The position numbers were made by a program, and so were the translations under genes. This document shows, piece after piece, positions 45,435 through 53,808 of a DNA stretch of 64,000 nucleotides. This stretch comes from Alphaproteobacteria bacterium LSUCC0396. Lineage in GTDB: Bacteria > Pseudomonadota > Alphaproteobacteria > Puniceispirillales > Puniceispirillaceae. The DNA lies in assembly GCA_041228345.1 (NCBI GenBank), contig CP166131.1, forward strand, positions 744,001-808,000. Direction: 5' to 3'. The stretch's first letter is position 1. Every line of letters begins with the position of its first letter. The notes under the pieces are model-generated. The model saw only the letters and a program-made list of their open reading frames with translations. It ran no database searches and was not told where the DNA came from.

Positions 45435-46124
45435 ATGAACATTCTCGCGATTGGCGCACACCCTGATGATCTGGAAATTTTTGCCTATGGCTTTCTGGCG
45501 GCAGCGGCGGCACGCGGCGATAATCTGGTGCTTGGCGTTGCCACTGATGGGGCGGCTGGTGGACCAAATCCGGGGCTAGAGCTTGCCCGCCAACGCGCCG
45601 ATGAAGCGCGCAACGGCCTTGCCGCGCTTGGCAAGCCAGTGCTTCTTGATCTTCCCGACGGACAGCTTGCCACTGCGCCTGATGCGCGCGAAGCGGTCAC
45701 CGATTTTATCCGCAGCACCGCATCCGATCTGGTAATCACCCACGCCCCCGAAGACTATCATCCCGATCATCGCGCCCTGTCCGCCTTTGTCAGCGATGCG
45801 GCGGGGTTTATCTGTCCAGTATTATTTTGCGACACATTGATGGGGGTCGGGTTTACGCCTGATTTTTACGTTGATATCAGCCCGCATTTCACCGCCAAGC
45901 AAAATGCCATCATGGCGCATCACAGTCAGGATCCGGCAAGATTTGCCAGTGCCAGCGCAATCATGAACAGGTTCCGTGCGGCGCAGTGCAATGCACCCGA
46001 TGGTCATTATGCCGAGGCCTACCGCATGGCGCGCCGGTTCCCTTTTACGGATATCCGCGATCTTTTGCCACCGCCACCGCCCTATCGGCCGTTTTATGTG
46101 CCGGGGTCTGACGCGCTGATTTAG
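45435..46124 (+). CDS. PIG-L family deacetylase
   Basis: Zinc-dependent N-deacetylase family (LmbE/MshB/PIG-L) acting on N-acetylglucosaminyl compounds. The 229-residue protein has the metal motif AIGAHPDDLEIFAYG and the third ligand in YHPDHRALS. ATG 45435 has GGAGG 7 bases upstream. It is divergent from the GH84 gene and convergent with anmK, so it may deacetylate the GlcNAc that GH84 releases (inference). Other possibilities are BshB-like thiol synthesis, but no partner genes are seen. Confidence 0.87.
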   Translation: MNILAIGAHPDDLEIFAYGFLAAAAARGDNLVLGVATDGAAGGPNPGLELARQRADEARNGLAALGKPVLLDLPDGQLATAPDAREAVTDFIRSTASDLVITHAPEDYHPDHRALSAFVSDAAGFICPVLFCDTLMGVGFTPDFYVDISPHFTAKQNAIMAHHSQDPARFASASAIMNRFRAAQCNAPDGHYAEAYRMARRFPFTDIRDLLPPPPPYRPFYVPGSDALI

Positions 46125-46148
46125 GCGGGGCTTCACTTTAATCAGGTA

Positions 46149-47300
46149 TTATTGTGAAACCGGCGTCACCAGAACACCGCCGCAAACCGGATGATGACAC
46201 CCCGTTGTTTCGGGAAAGGACGTCGGCAATCCGGCCATATGCCGCGCCGCCAGAAACGCCATTAACTCGGCCTCCAGCATATCGGGGAAAAACTGGCCCT
46301 TTGCCGTGCTGAAATCAGGCTCAAGCAAGGCGCGCCCATACCAGCCGCGTAAATGCGCTAAAACACAGCGATTATGACGCCCCCCACCAGCAATCAGAAT
46401 GCTTGATGGTGGCAGCGGCAACCGATCAATCGCGGCACCAATGCTGCCAGCAGTCAGCAATGCCAGACTGGCCATCGCATCTGCCGGGGTTTTTGCAAGC
46501 AGGTTTTTATCATCAAGACAATGGCGAAACGCCTGACGGTCCAGTGATTTAGGCCAGCCCTCGGCAAAAAACGGAAGGTCCAGCCACTGCCGGACAAGCG
46601 AATGATCAGCCCGGCCATTTTCCGCTAAGGCGCCGCCCTTATCGAAATCGGCATCGCAATAAAGCCGCATATAATCATCCATCAGCGCATTACCGGGGCC
46701 GGTATCAAACCCGATCATGCTGCCAGAACCATCGGCCCATGTCAGATTGGCCACGCCGCCAATATTCACCATAACCGCAGGCAACGCGACGCCAAGACGG
46801 GCCAGCATCGCCGCATGAAACACTGGTGCCAGCGGTGCGCCCTGCCCGCCAGCCATCATATCTGCGCGGCGCACATCATGCACAACCGGAATTCCGCAGC
46901 GCCGAGCCAGTAACGCCGCATCGCCGAGCTGGATTGTGGTGCGGCCAAGCGGATGACCTTCGTCACCCGATGGATTGTGATAGATTGTCTGGCCGTGGAA
47001 CCCGATCAAGCTGGGGCTAAGCCCGCTATCTTTGATAAGTCCTGATACGGCATTGGCATGATCTTCGGCAATCAGCCGGTCAAGATGCAGGCGCGCAGCA
47101 TCATCGCGCATATGCTGCTGGGCATCGGCAACAGCTTTCCAGATACCAGCTCTGGTTTCCGGCCGATACTCAAACGAGCCATAACAATTGACGCCCTCGA
47201 AATGCTGACCGTCAGTCCGCAGCACCGCCGCATCAATACCATCGGCGCTGGTGCCCGACATCAGGCCAATAACAAGTATTTCTGCCATTACCCCCGACAT
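46149..47300 (-). CDS. anmK: Anhydro-N-acetylmuramic acid kinase
   Basis: Opens and phosphorylates 1,6-anhydroMurNAc to MurNAc 6-phosphate in cell-wall recycling. The 383-residue protein has GLMSGTSADGIDAAVLRTDG, GFHGQTIYHNP, DVRRADMMAGGQGAPLAP, the catalytic-domain NIGGVANLTW and GFDTGPGNALMD. Start ATG 47300 has AAGGGG 4 bases upstream; an ATG four codons later is possible. It is divergent from murQ with only 42 bases between starts. Confidence 0.94.
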   Translation of the reverse strand: MSGVMAEILVIGLMSGTSADGIDAAVLRTDGQHFEGVNCYGSFEYRPETRAGIWKAVADAQQHMRDDAARLHLDRLIAEDHANAVSGLIKDSGLSPSLIGFHGQTIYHNPSGDEGHPLGRTTIQLGDAALLARRCGIPVVHDVRRADMMAGGQGAPLAPVFHAAMLARLGVALPAVMVNIGGVANLTWADGSGSMIGFDTGPGNALMDDYMRLYCDADFDKGGALAENGRADHSLVRQWLDLPFFAEGWPKSLDRQAFRHCLDDKNLLAKTPADAMASLALLTAGSIGAAIDRLPLPPSSILIAGGGRHNRCVLAHLRGWYGRALLEPDFSTAKGQFFPDMLEAELMAFLAARHMAGLPTSFPETTGCHHPVCGGVLVTPVSQ

Positions 47301-47330
47301 GCGCCCCTTCTCTTTTACCCGACTGCCGCC

Positions 47331-47336
47331 TATAGT
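47331..47336 (+). promoter_or_regulatory. Candidate -10 box for a leaderless murQ transcript
   Basis: TATAGT ends six bases before the murQ ATG at 47343, so a transcript would begin at or next to the start codon. No Shine-Dalgarno sequence is present. The -35 position (TTCTCT) is a poor match. Confidence 0.4.
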
Positions 47337-47342
47337 GACCCG

Positions 47343-48107
47343 ATGAGCAGCAGAAATCGATACCCAAATTACGGCAGCACTGAAGATGTGCCACAAGCGG
47401 CCCAGCATATAGATAAGCTGGCGCCCCTTGCAGCCTTATCCTTGATGCTTGACAGCCAAGCTGGCGCAATCCCAGCCATAGAGGCCGCCCTGCCAGCCAT
47501 CGAAACTGCCGCAATTGCGGCTTATGACCGGCTGGTGAGCGATCCAGCAGGACGATTAATTTATGCCGGCGCCGGTACATCGGCACGCATCGGCGTTCAA
47601 GATGGTGCCGAATTGCCACCAACCTTTAACTGGCCTCGGGACCGGCTTGGGTTTTTGATTGCAGGCGGGCCGTCAGCATTGTTGGGCGCGATTGAAAATG
47701 CCGAAGATGATGCCAGCGCCGGTGCGACTGGCTTTACCGCGATGAATGGTGGCGCACATGATGTCGTTATTGGCATCGCGGCAAGTGGGAAAACACCCTT
47801 CACGATTGGCGCCATCACCGCAGCGCGAAAGGCAGGTGCCGTCACCATCGGCATCGCCAATAATCCGGACACACCGCTTTTAGCCGCCGCCCATTATCCA
47901 ATTTTATTGGCAACCGGCGGTGAAATCATTGCCGGTTCAACGCGGCTGACCGCAGGCACTGCACAGAAAATCTGCATGAATCTGATCTCGAATATGATCA
48001 TGGTCAAGATGGGGTTTGTTGCTAATGGAATGATGGTGGCGATGGTTCCAACCAATGAAAAACTGCGCCAGCGGCGGGCGCAGATTGACGCCGCGCTAGG
48101 GCAATAG
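47343..48107 (+). CDS. murQ: N-acetylmuramic acid 6-phosphate etherase, short form
   Basis: Splits MurNAc 6-phosphate into GlcNAc 6-phosphate and D-lactate. The 254-residue SIS-domain protein has GRLIYAGAGTSARIGVQDGA, ELPPTFNWP, AENAEDD-type loop (IENAEDDASAGATGF) and GEIIAGSTRLTAGTAQK. It stops right after NEKLRQRRAQI, where family members such as the E. coli enzyme (about 298 residues) continue with a C-terminal helical domain, so that domain is missing. The longer frame upstream overlaps anmK and is rejected. Its 3' end overlaps the convergent YkuD gene by 12 bases. Confidence 0.92.
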   Translation: MSSRNRYPNYGSTEDVPQAAQHIDKLAPLAALSLMLDSQAGAIPAIEAALPAIETAAIAAYDRLVSDPAGRLIYAGAGTSARIGVQDGAELPPTFNWPRDRLGFLIAGGPSALLGAIENAEDDASAGATGFTAMNGGAHDVVIGIAASGKTPFTIGAITAARKAGAVTIGIANNPDTPLLAAAHYPILLATGGEIIAGSTRLTAGTAQKICMNLISNMIMVKMGFVANGMMVAMVPTNEKLRQRRAQIDAALGQ

Positions 48108-48629
48108 CCCCGCATCAATCGACAGATATTGATCGGCATCCAGCTTTGCCATTAGCTGCAATAGCGCCGCGCGCTCAATCGCAACGCAGCCCGCGGTACT
48201 GGTTTTACCCTCGGCGATGCAATGCAGAAATATGGCACTACCGCGTCCGGCGACCGGCGGTGCATCATTAAACCCCAGCATCACCACCAGATCATAGGCA
48301 CCATCATTACGCCACATCACCTCGTGGCTAGCGGTAAATGGCAGCGGCACATAGCGGTTATAATCCTTATGATCCGGATCATCGCACCAGCCACAATGCG
48401 GCGTGATCACGCTTTTCGGCAAGTCAGCATTCAATGGACCCAGCAAATCCTGCCGGTAATAGAGGTGGCGCAATGCCCAACGTCCAACCGGCGTTGCCAT
48501 ATCGCCCTCGCGCTTGGCCGCACCGGCAATAAGACCAGCCTTGCCAATAATGGCGCGCATCGGTGCCATACCCGCGGCCTCTAACCAATAGCCGCCCGCC
48601 CTATCACGCAGCAAACACAAGTCCGGCAT
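48096..48629 (-). CDS. YkuD (L,D-transpeptidase) domain protein without signal peptide
   Basis: A 177-residue L,D-transpeptidase-fold protein. The catalytic motif is intact, with His136 in IFLHCIAEGK and Cys148 in TSTAGCVAI. There is no signal peptide or anchor, so it should be cytoplasmic. Cytoplasmic YkuD enzymes are known to act as L,D-carboxypeptidases in peptidoglycan recycling (ElsL/LdtK of Acinetobacter), trimming tetrapeptides to tripeptides. Its place among ampG, murQ and anmK supports that role; biochemical proof is lacking. Confidence 0.87.
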   Translation of the reverse strand: MPDLCLLRDRAGGYWLEAAGMAPMRAIIGKAGLIAGAAKREGDMATPVGRWALRHLYYRQDLLGPLNADLPKSVITPHCGWCDDPDHKDYNRYVPLPFTASHEVMWRNDGAYDLVVMLGFNDAPPVAGRGSAIFLHCIAEGKTSTAGCVAIERAALLQLMAKLDADQYLSIDAGLLP

Positions 48630-48728
48630 CGCATCGTTCCCCTATCAAATCAGGTCAAATTCGGTCAGCATTGCGATTATGCCTTTTCCCGCCGCCATCG
48701 CCCAGTCTATCATAGCAAATGCAATCTG

Positions 48729-50105
48729 ATGGAGCCACGGGGAATGGGTGATTTCAAAGCGGGTTTGGCGGCCTATCGTGACCGGCGAATGCTTCGGATA
48801 TTATTGCTTGGCGCGATGAGCGGTTTTCCATGGGTGTTGATCGGCTCATCACTATCATTATGGTTGAACGAAGATGGCCTAAGCCGGTCTGCCATTGGCT
48901 GGGCTGGATTGATCTTTAGCGTCTATGCGGTAAATTTTTTGTGGGCGCCGCTGATCGACCGTATTCGTATTCCCCAACTTGCCAGTAAAATCGGCCAACG
49001 CAAGGCTTGGATTCTTTGCTTTCAGATCATCATCCTTGTGGCTCTTCTGATCTGGAGCTTGCTGCGACCAGCCGAGGATATCTGGTTAGTTATGGCAGTT
49101 GGCTTGGTCATTGCCACCGCATCCGCATCACAAGACATCACCATTGACGCCTTGCGCATCGAACAGATTGACGCTTCGGAAAAAAGCGCGATGGCAGCAG
49201 GTGCCGCAATCCATGTCACCGGATGGTGGAGCGGGTATAAAATTGGCGGCATCGTTGCGTTATTTACCGCTGATTTATTGCAGAATGCTGGCTATGAAAA
49301 TTACTGGCAATTGACCTTTGTCGGGTTAGGCGGGCTCGTTGTTCTGGCAAATATCGGGCTGTTATTCATCCCCGAGGCTAGTGCCAACGCCCGCATCAAA
49401 GCACAAAATAAAGCCCAGCAAGACATCGCTGACAAACTACGCAGCGACAGCCGCGCAGCAAAAATCATCGGCTTTCTTGGCAGTACAGTCTGGGCACCAC
49501 TTGCCAGCTTTTTCCGGCATAACGGCGTTGCCATTGGGCTTGGGATACTTGGTTTTGTTCTGCTGTTCAAAATTGGCGAAGCCTTTATGGGCAAAATGTC
49601 ATTAATCTTCTATTCCGAAATTGGCTTTTCAAAATCGGATATCGCCCTTTATTCCAAAGGTATTGGCTGGGTGACCACAGTTGTCTTTACATTGCTTGGC
49701 GGATTTTTTGCCATCCGGTCAGGTGCTTTGCGCGCCCTGTTTATCGCTGGCATTGCCATGGCTGCCACCAATGTCATGTTCAGTATTCTGGCATGGACCG
49801 GCAAATCCGAATGGGTGTTTGCAGTGGCGGTTCTTTTAGATGACATCGCCGCCGCCTTTGCGACAGTTGCCTTTGTGACTTTTATTTCGCTGCTTGTTGA
49901 TCGCACCTATACCGCCACGCAATATGCGTTACTGGCGTCAATTGGCACGATTGGGCGGACCACGCTTGCCGCATCATCCGGGGCAATGATTGATTGGCTT
50001 GGCGGTGATTGGGGGCTGTTTTTTGTAATTACCGCGTTAATGGTATTGCCATCGCTTTGCCTGCTTTGGATGCTGCGCGATAAAATCCAGCTGAATGGAG
50101 GTTAG
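48729..50105 (+). CDS. ampG: AmpG-type muropeptide permease (MFS)
   Basis: Imports GlcNAc-anhydroMurNAc peptides from periplasm to cytoplasm. The 458-residue protein has 12 or more helices and AmpG features: SGFPWVLIGSSLSLWLNEDG, IGWAGLIFSVYAVNFLWAPL, IATASASQDITIDALRIEQ and TGWWSGYKIGG. An ATG five codons in (MGDFKAG) is an alternative start. Divergent from the YkuD gene and convergent with the NlpC/P60 gene. Confidence 0.92.
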   Translation: MEPRGMGDFKAGLAAYRDRRMLRILLLGAMSGFPWVLIGSSLSLWLNEDGLSRSAIGWAGLIFSVYAVNFLWAPLIDRIRIPQLASKIGQRKAWILCFQIIILVALLIWSLLRPAEDIWLVMAVGLVIATASASQDITIDALRIEQIDASEKSAMAAGAAIHVTGWWSGYKIGGIVALFTADLLQNAGYENYWQLTFVGLGGLVVLANIGLLFIPEASANARIKAQNKAQQDIADKLRSDSRAAKIIGFLGSTVWAPLASFFRHNGVAIGLGILGFVLLFKIGEAFMGKMSLIFYSEIGFSKSDIALYSKGIGWVTTVVFTLLGGFFAIRSGALRALFIAGIAMAATNVMFSILAWTGKSEWVFAVAVLLDDIAAAFATVAFVTFISLLVDRTYTATQYALLASIGTIGRTTLAASSGAMIDWLGGDWGLFFVITALMVLPSLCLLWMLRDKIQLNGG

Positions 50106-50172
50106 GGCTAAACCGGCTAGCCAGCCATGCCAGCGAAATGATCTCGCCGCTTAATATCGTATTATTGATAGA

Positions 50173-51000
50173 TCATATGACCGGCCGCCGAAGCGCTGTT
50201 ACCGGCCCGGCAATAGTGGCGATACGCTCGACCGCATGATCTAGTGGCTCGCTTGCCACTGCCATATGATGCGCGTTGGCGTGCAGCAATCTCGCGTCAT
50301 CCTGCATGATGCCAACATGGCCATGCCAAAACACCAGATCACCGCGGCAAAGTGCCGTCAGATCACTGATCGGGGATCCAATCTTATGCTGCGGGCCGGA
50401 ATCACGCGGCACATCTAATCCAGCTGCTGCCAAGGTCAGCTGCACTAACGCCGAGCAATCCAGCCCCCATGCGGTGCGCCCACCCCATTTATAGGGGCTG
50501 CCGATCAACCGCTCGCCAAGCCCGACCCAATCATCAATTTTGGTATCTGCGGCGGGCAGGTGATTATCATCTGCCGCCAGTGGCAACAGATGCCGGCATG
50601 GCAAAAATCCATCACCATTAGCTGTGACGATCTTGGCACGATCACCGGTAATCTCCCTCACCGTCACCAAGGCACCAAGCGACAGCCCAAAACGCCCCGG
50701 GCTTTTAATATCGGCGGCACTGGTGACATCACTCATCGGCACCATAATTTGCGCGGTTGGTGGCGGCATGTCGCCAAGACATTCACGCGGCACCCAGCCC
50801 TGATACCTATCAGTGCCAAGCGTTCCAAAAACAAATCCGTCAATCGGCATCACTCCGCCATCGGCAATGTCAAACCGCTCGCCAAAAAGACATTCACTAT
50901 CAAGGGGGGCATCTGCCTTTGGGCCGGATAGCAGCGGTGCCGATGGTGTAATAATGCGCGTCGCCAACATCAGATTTACAGCCCAACCCTTTCGCACCAT
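50173..51000 (-). CDS. NlpC/P60 (C40) endopeptidase with SH3-like domains
   Basis: Cysteine peptidase cleaving gamma-D-glutamyl-diamino acid bonds in peptidoglycan stems. The 275-residue protein has two bacterial SH3-like segments in residues 10-145, then the catalytic domain: Cys182 in WGLDCSALVQ, His228 in FWHGHVGIM and a third His in LLHANAHH. There is no signal peptide, suggesting a cytoplasmic recycling enzyme. The start is uncertain: ATG 51000 overlaps the amidase by 25 bases, and ATG 50970 would leave a five-base gap; neither has a strong ribosome site. Confidence 0.9.
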   Translation of the reverse strand: MVRKGWAVNLMLATRIITPSAPLLSGPKADAPLDSECLFGERFDIADGGVMPIDGFVFGTLGTDRYQGWVPRECLGDMPPPTAQIMVPMSDVTSAADIKSPGRFGLSLGALVTVREITGDRAKIVTANGDGFLPCRHLLPLAADDNHLPAADTKIDDWVGLGERLIGSPYKWGGRTAWGLDCSALVQLTLAAAGLDVPRDSGPQHKIGSPISDLTALCRGDLVFWHGHVGIMQDDARLLHANAHHMAVASEPLDHAVERIATIAGPVTALRRPVI

Positions 51001-51380
51001 TGTGCGACATCAAAATTTGGACAGGTCTTTGGCGTATATTCAAAATCACGATGGCCGCAGATTTCAGCAGCCGGATAGGTTTTGCGCCACTCACGAAGCA
51101 CGGTCTCCAGAGCGGCAAATTGCGCATCGGTAAAATCATTCCGCCCGATCAGACAAACGCCAAGGCTTATCTCATTAAAGCCTTTGACATGGGCACCAAC
51201 CCAGTAATCAGGACGGCCATGTTCGATCCGCCCATCACGGCAAATCACCCGATGATAGCCCACCCCATGCCAGCCAAACGCAAGATGCATCTGGTGAATA
51301 TCACGCGCACCAAGGTTTTGGTCATCCGGCGTATCAGCACAATGCACCACTAAGTAACGGATGTTTTCAGCTTTCAACAT
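50976..51380 (-). CDS. N-acetylmuramoyl-L-alanine amidase (T7-lysozyme-type, Amidase_2)
   Basis: Zinc amidase cutting the bond between MurNAc and L-Ala. The 134-residue protein resembles T7 lysozyme more than AmpD: zinc ligands His13 (VVHCADTP), His110 (CGHRDFEYTP) and Cys120 with the catalytic Lys118 (PKTCPNFDV), and GWHGVGYHRVICRDGRIE. No signal peptide. In this cluster it is the candidate for the AmpD role in cytoplasmic muropeptide recycling. Followed by the NlpC/P60 gene on the same strand. Confidence 0.9.
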   Translation of the reverse strand: MLKAENIRYLVVHCADTPDDQNLGARDIHQMHLAFGWHGVGYHRVICRDGRIEHGRPDYWVGAHVKGFNEISLGVCLIGRNDFTDAQFAALETVLREWRKTYPAAEICGHRDFEYTPKTCPNFDVAQWCERVGL

Positions 51381-51586
51381 TGCGCAATCGTCCAGTCCTT
51401 TTGACTATTTATAACAGTACCACCGGCACAGCGGCGGTTTGGCACCCGCTTGATACCCACATGCCACCCGCTGGGCAAAGCAGATCGTTGGCATTTTCAT
51501 TTGACAGCGAAACGTGCCATAGTCGCCCAGCGTGCTAAGAGCCAAATCATCGCACAGGTAAAAGCCGCATTCATAGGGAAATATTC

Positions 51587-52282
51587 ATGCCATTATCACC
51601 GGTAAAATCACCAATTGAAATTAGCCGGATCAAGGCTGTCATTTTTGATATGGACGGGCTTTTGCTTGATACAGAAACCCTTTCATTCCAGTCATTTGTT
51701 ACCACAGCATCGCGCTATGATCTGAACGTTGGCATTGATGATTATCGCGGCATGATCGGGCTGAACGCGGCTACCGGCATTGATATTCTTCGGGCGATGC
51801 TGCCGCCTCATATGGATGCCGTTGCCTTTAAAAATGAATGGCTCGATGTTTATCGCCAATTGCTGGTTGGTGATGTGCCGGTAAAGGCCAGAGCATATGC
51901 AGTTCTGAGAGGTTTTCAGCAGATGGATATGCCGCTTGCGGTTGCCACCTCATCATCTGGCAGCAAAGCGCGTGACATTCTAACAAGAACCGGCCTGATG
52001 CCCTATCTTCGGCATGTGACCGGCGGCGATGAGGTGCCTGCTGGAAAACCTGCACCAGATGTGTATCTGGACGTTGCGCAAAAACTAGGCATTGCACCTG
52101 ATGATTGTCTTGCGTTTGAAGATTCGAACAACGGAACGACGGCGGCTATCGCTGCTGGCATGAAGGTTATTCAGATACCCGATTTGGCACCGCCAAACCG
52201 GACCCCCAATCCACCAGATTTTCAGATTTGTTCCAGCCTGACCGAGGCCGCCGCAATGATCGGTTTACAGCTTGACGAATAA
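51587..52282 (+). CDS. HAD-IA phosphatase (beta-phosphoglucomutase/phosphatase-like)
   Basis: A 231-residue HAD-superfamily protein. Motif I FDMDGLLLDTETLS, motif II VATSSSGSKARDIL, motif III GGDEVPAGKPAPDVYL with the lysine, and motif IV CLAFEDSNNGTTAAIAAGM. It probably dephosphorylates a sugar phosphate. The 206 bases between the amidase and this gene hold no recognised element. Given the cluster beside it, MurNAc or GlcN phosphate are conceivable substrates (speculative). Confidence 0.9.
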   Translation: MPLSPVKSPIEISRIKAVIFDMDGLLLDTETLSFQSFVTTASRYDLNVGIDDYRGMIGLNAATGIDILRAMLPPHMDAVAFKNEWLDVYRQLLVGDVPVKARAYAVLRGFQQMDMPLAVATSSSGSKARDILTRTGLMPYLRHVTGGDEVPAGKPAPDVYLDVAQKLGIAPDDCLAFEDSNNGTTAAIAAGMKVIQIPDLAPPNRTPNPPDFQICSSLTEAAAMIGLQLDE

Positions 52283-52460
52283 CCCAGCTTGAAATCAAAT
52301 TTCAGGATAAAACCTATGAGCGATGCCGCCGGGGCGCGCCGACAATTGGCTAGACATGGCTCTGGCATGGCGCCTATCATGGGCTTTGGTTATAATGGCG
52401 AGGCAGCCGCCGTTAAATAAGGCAGCAAAACTGGCCAGCAAGATAGGAGCGATGGTAGCT

Positions 52461-52901
52461 ATGCGGTTTCTTCACACAATGGTTCGGGTTCGTGATGTCG
52501 AGCAATCACTTGATTTTTATTGTAAAAAACTTGGGCTTGTTGAGATGCGCCGCAAAGACGTTCCCCAAGGGCGGTTTACCTTGATCTTTCTTGCCGCACC
52601 AAAGGACAAGGACAGCAGCCTCGCCGCCATGGCACCGGAATTGGAATTGACCTTTAACTGGGATCCTGAAGATTATGATTACGGCCGGAATTTTGGACAC
52701 CTCGCCTATAAGGTCGATAATATCTATGATACCTGCCAGCGGCTGATGGATGCTGGCGTTGTGATTAATCGCCCGCCGCGTGATGGGCGTATGGCCTTTA
52801 TCAAGTCACCGGATAATATTTCGATCGAACTGCTGCAAGAGGGCGATTCATTGCCGCCAGCCGAACCATGGCTGTCGATGGAAAATACCGGAAGCTGGTA
52901 G
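52461..52901 (+). CDS. gloA: Lactoylglutathione lyase (glyoxalase I)
   Basis: Isomerises the methylglyoxal-glutathione adduct to S-lactoylglutathione. The 146-residue protein has [40 protein letters not shown] with a metal Glu, and the second metal Glu in [15 protein letters not shown] 52461 gives the canonical start; ATG 52452 lies right behind AGGAG, and either is possible. gloB follows 33 bases later, completing the glyoxalase pair. Confidence 0.94.
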   Translation: MRFLHTMVRVRDVEQSLDFYCKKLGLVEMRRKDVPQGRFTLIFLAAPKDKDSSLAAMAPELELTFNWDPEDYDYGRNFGHLAYKVDNIYDTCQRLMDAGVVINRPPRDGRMAFIKSPDNISIELLQEGDSLPPAEPWLSMENTGSW

Positions 52902-52934
52902 ATAAACACACCGCTGGTTTAATCGGAGAGATCA

Positions 52935-53702
52935 ATGGCCTTTCAAACACATCAATTCCCCTATGGTGACGATAATTACGGACTTTTGCTGCATTGCACT
53001 GACAGCAATCTAACCGCCTGTATTGATGCCGGCGACGCCGACGCCACCGCGGCCGCATTGGCCGAAACTGGCTGGCAATTAAGCCATATATTTATCACTC
53101 ATCATCATGGCGATCATACTGCCGGCCTTGCCGATTTGAAACAGCGCCATAACGCCACCGTAATGGGTCCAGTTATTGATAGTGCTGCCAGCGCGCTTTA
53201 TGATGTCAGACTTGGCGACGGTGATCATTTTGACTTTGCTGGACGGCGGGTTGATGTGATTGCAACGCCGGGTCACACCCTAGATATGCTGAATTTCCAC
53301 ATTGCATCCGAAGATATGGTTTGCACCGGTGATACCCTATTTGTTATGGGATGCGGCCGTATTTTTGAGGGTGATGCCGATATGATGTGGGCGTCACTGG
53401 AAAAGCTGTTGGCGCTTCCTGATCACACAATCATCTATTGCAGCCATGAATACACCATTGCCAATGCTTCATTTGCGCGCGCCGTTGACCCTGATAATGC
53501 GGCGCTTGCCGCGCGTCAGGAGGCGATCGCCGAATTGCGCAACGGCGGCCTGCCGACCGTGCCAACAAGGCTGGATCTTGAGAAAGCGACAAACCCTTTT
53601 TTACGGGTAGATAACGCGGCAATCCGCGCGCATCTGGGCATGGAACAGGCAAGCAATGCGGCGGTTTTTGCCGAAATCCGGAAACGCAAAGATAACTTTT
53701 AA
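52935..53702 (+). CDS. gloB: Hydroxyacylglutathione hydrolase (glyoxalase II)
   Basis: Hydrolyses S-lactoylglutathione to D-lactate and glutathione. The 255-residue metallo-beta-lactamase-fold protein has the dinuclear motif FITHHHGDHTAGL, ATPGHTLDMLNFH, the bridging Asp in VCTGDTLFVMGCGRIFEGDA and SHEYTIANASFA. GGAGAG precedes the ATG. D-lactate from this enzyme and from MurQ would share a fate. Confidence 0.96.
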   Translation: MAFQTHQFPYGDDNYGLLLHCTDSNLTACIDAGDADATAAALAETGWQLSHIFITHHHGDHTAGLADLKQRHNATVMGPVIDSAASALYDVRLGDGDHFDFAGRRVDVIATPGHTLDMLNFHIASEDMVCTGDTLFVMGCGRIFEGDADMMWASLEKLLALPDHTIIYCSHEYTIANASFARAVDPDNAALAARQEAIAELRNGGLPTVPTRLDLEKATNPFLRVDNAAIRAHLGMEQASNAAVFAEIRKRKDNF

Positions 53703-53808
53703 GGACAAGACGGTTTTACCCCTTAAAGATTTTACCCAAAAAGATGTTCATCTAATGCGGGGCTGTTTAGGGCTTGGCCTTTCCTAAGATCGTGATATCA
53801 GCGGCCGC

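Noticed and set aside
47058-47342. Upstream extension of murQ to 349 residues
   Set aside because: The extra 95 codons lie antisense to anmK and do not match the MurQ family; ATG 47343 gives the recognisable start.
50976-51380. Phage endolysin from a prophage
   Set aside because: The amidase resembles T7 lysozyme, but no phage genes surround it and its neighbours are peptidoglycan recycling genes.
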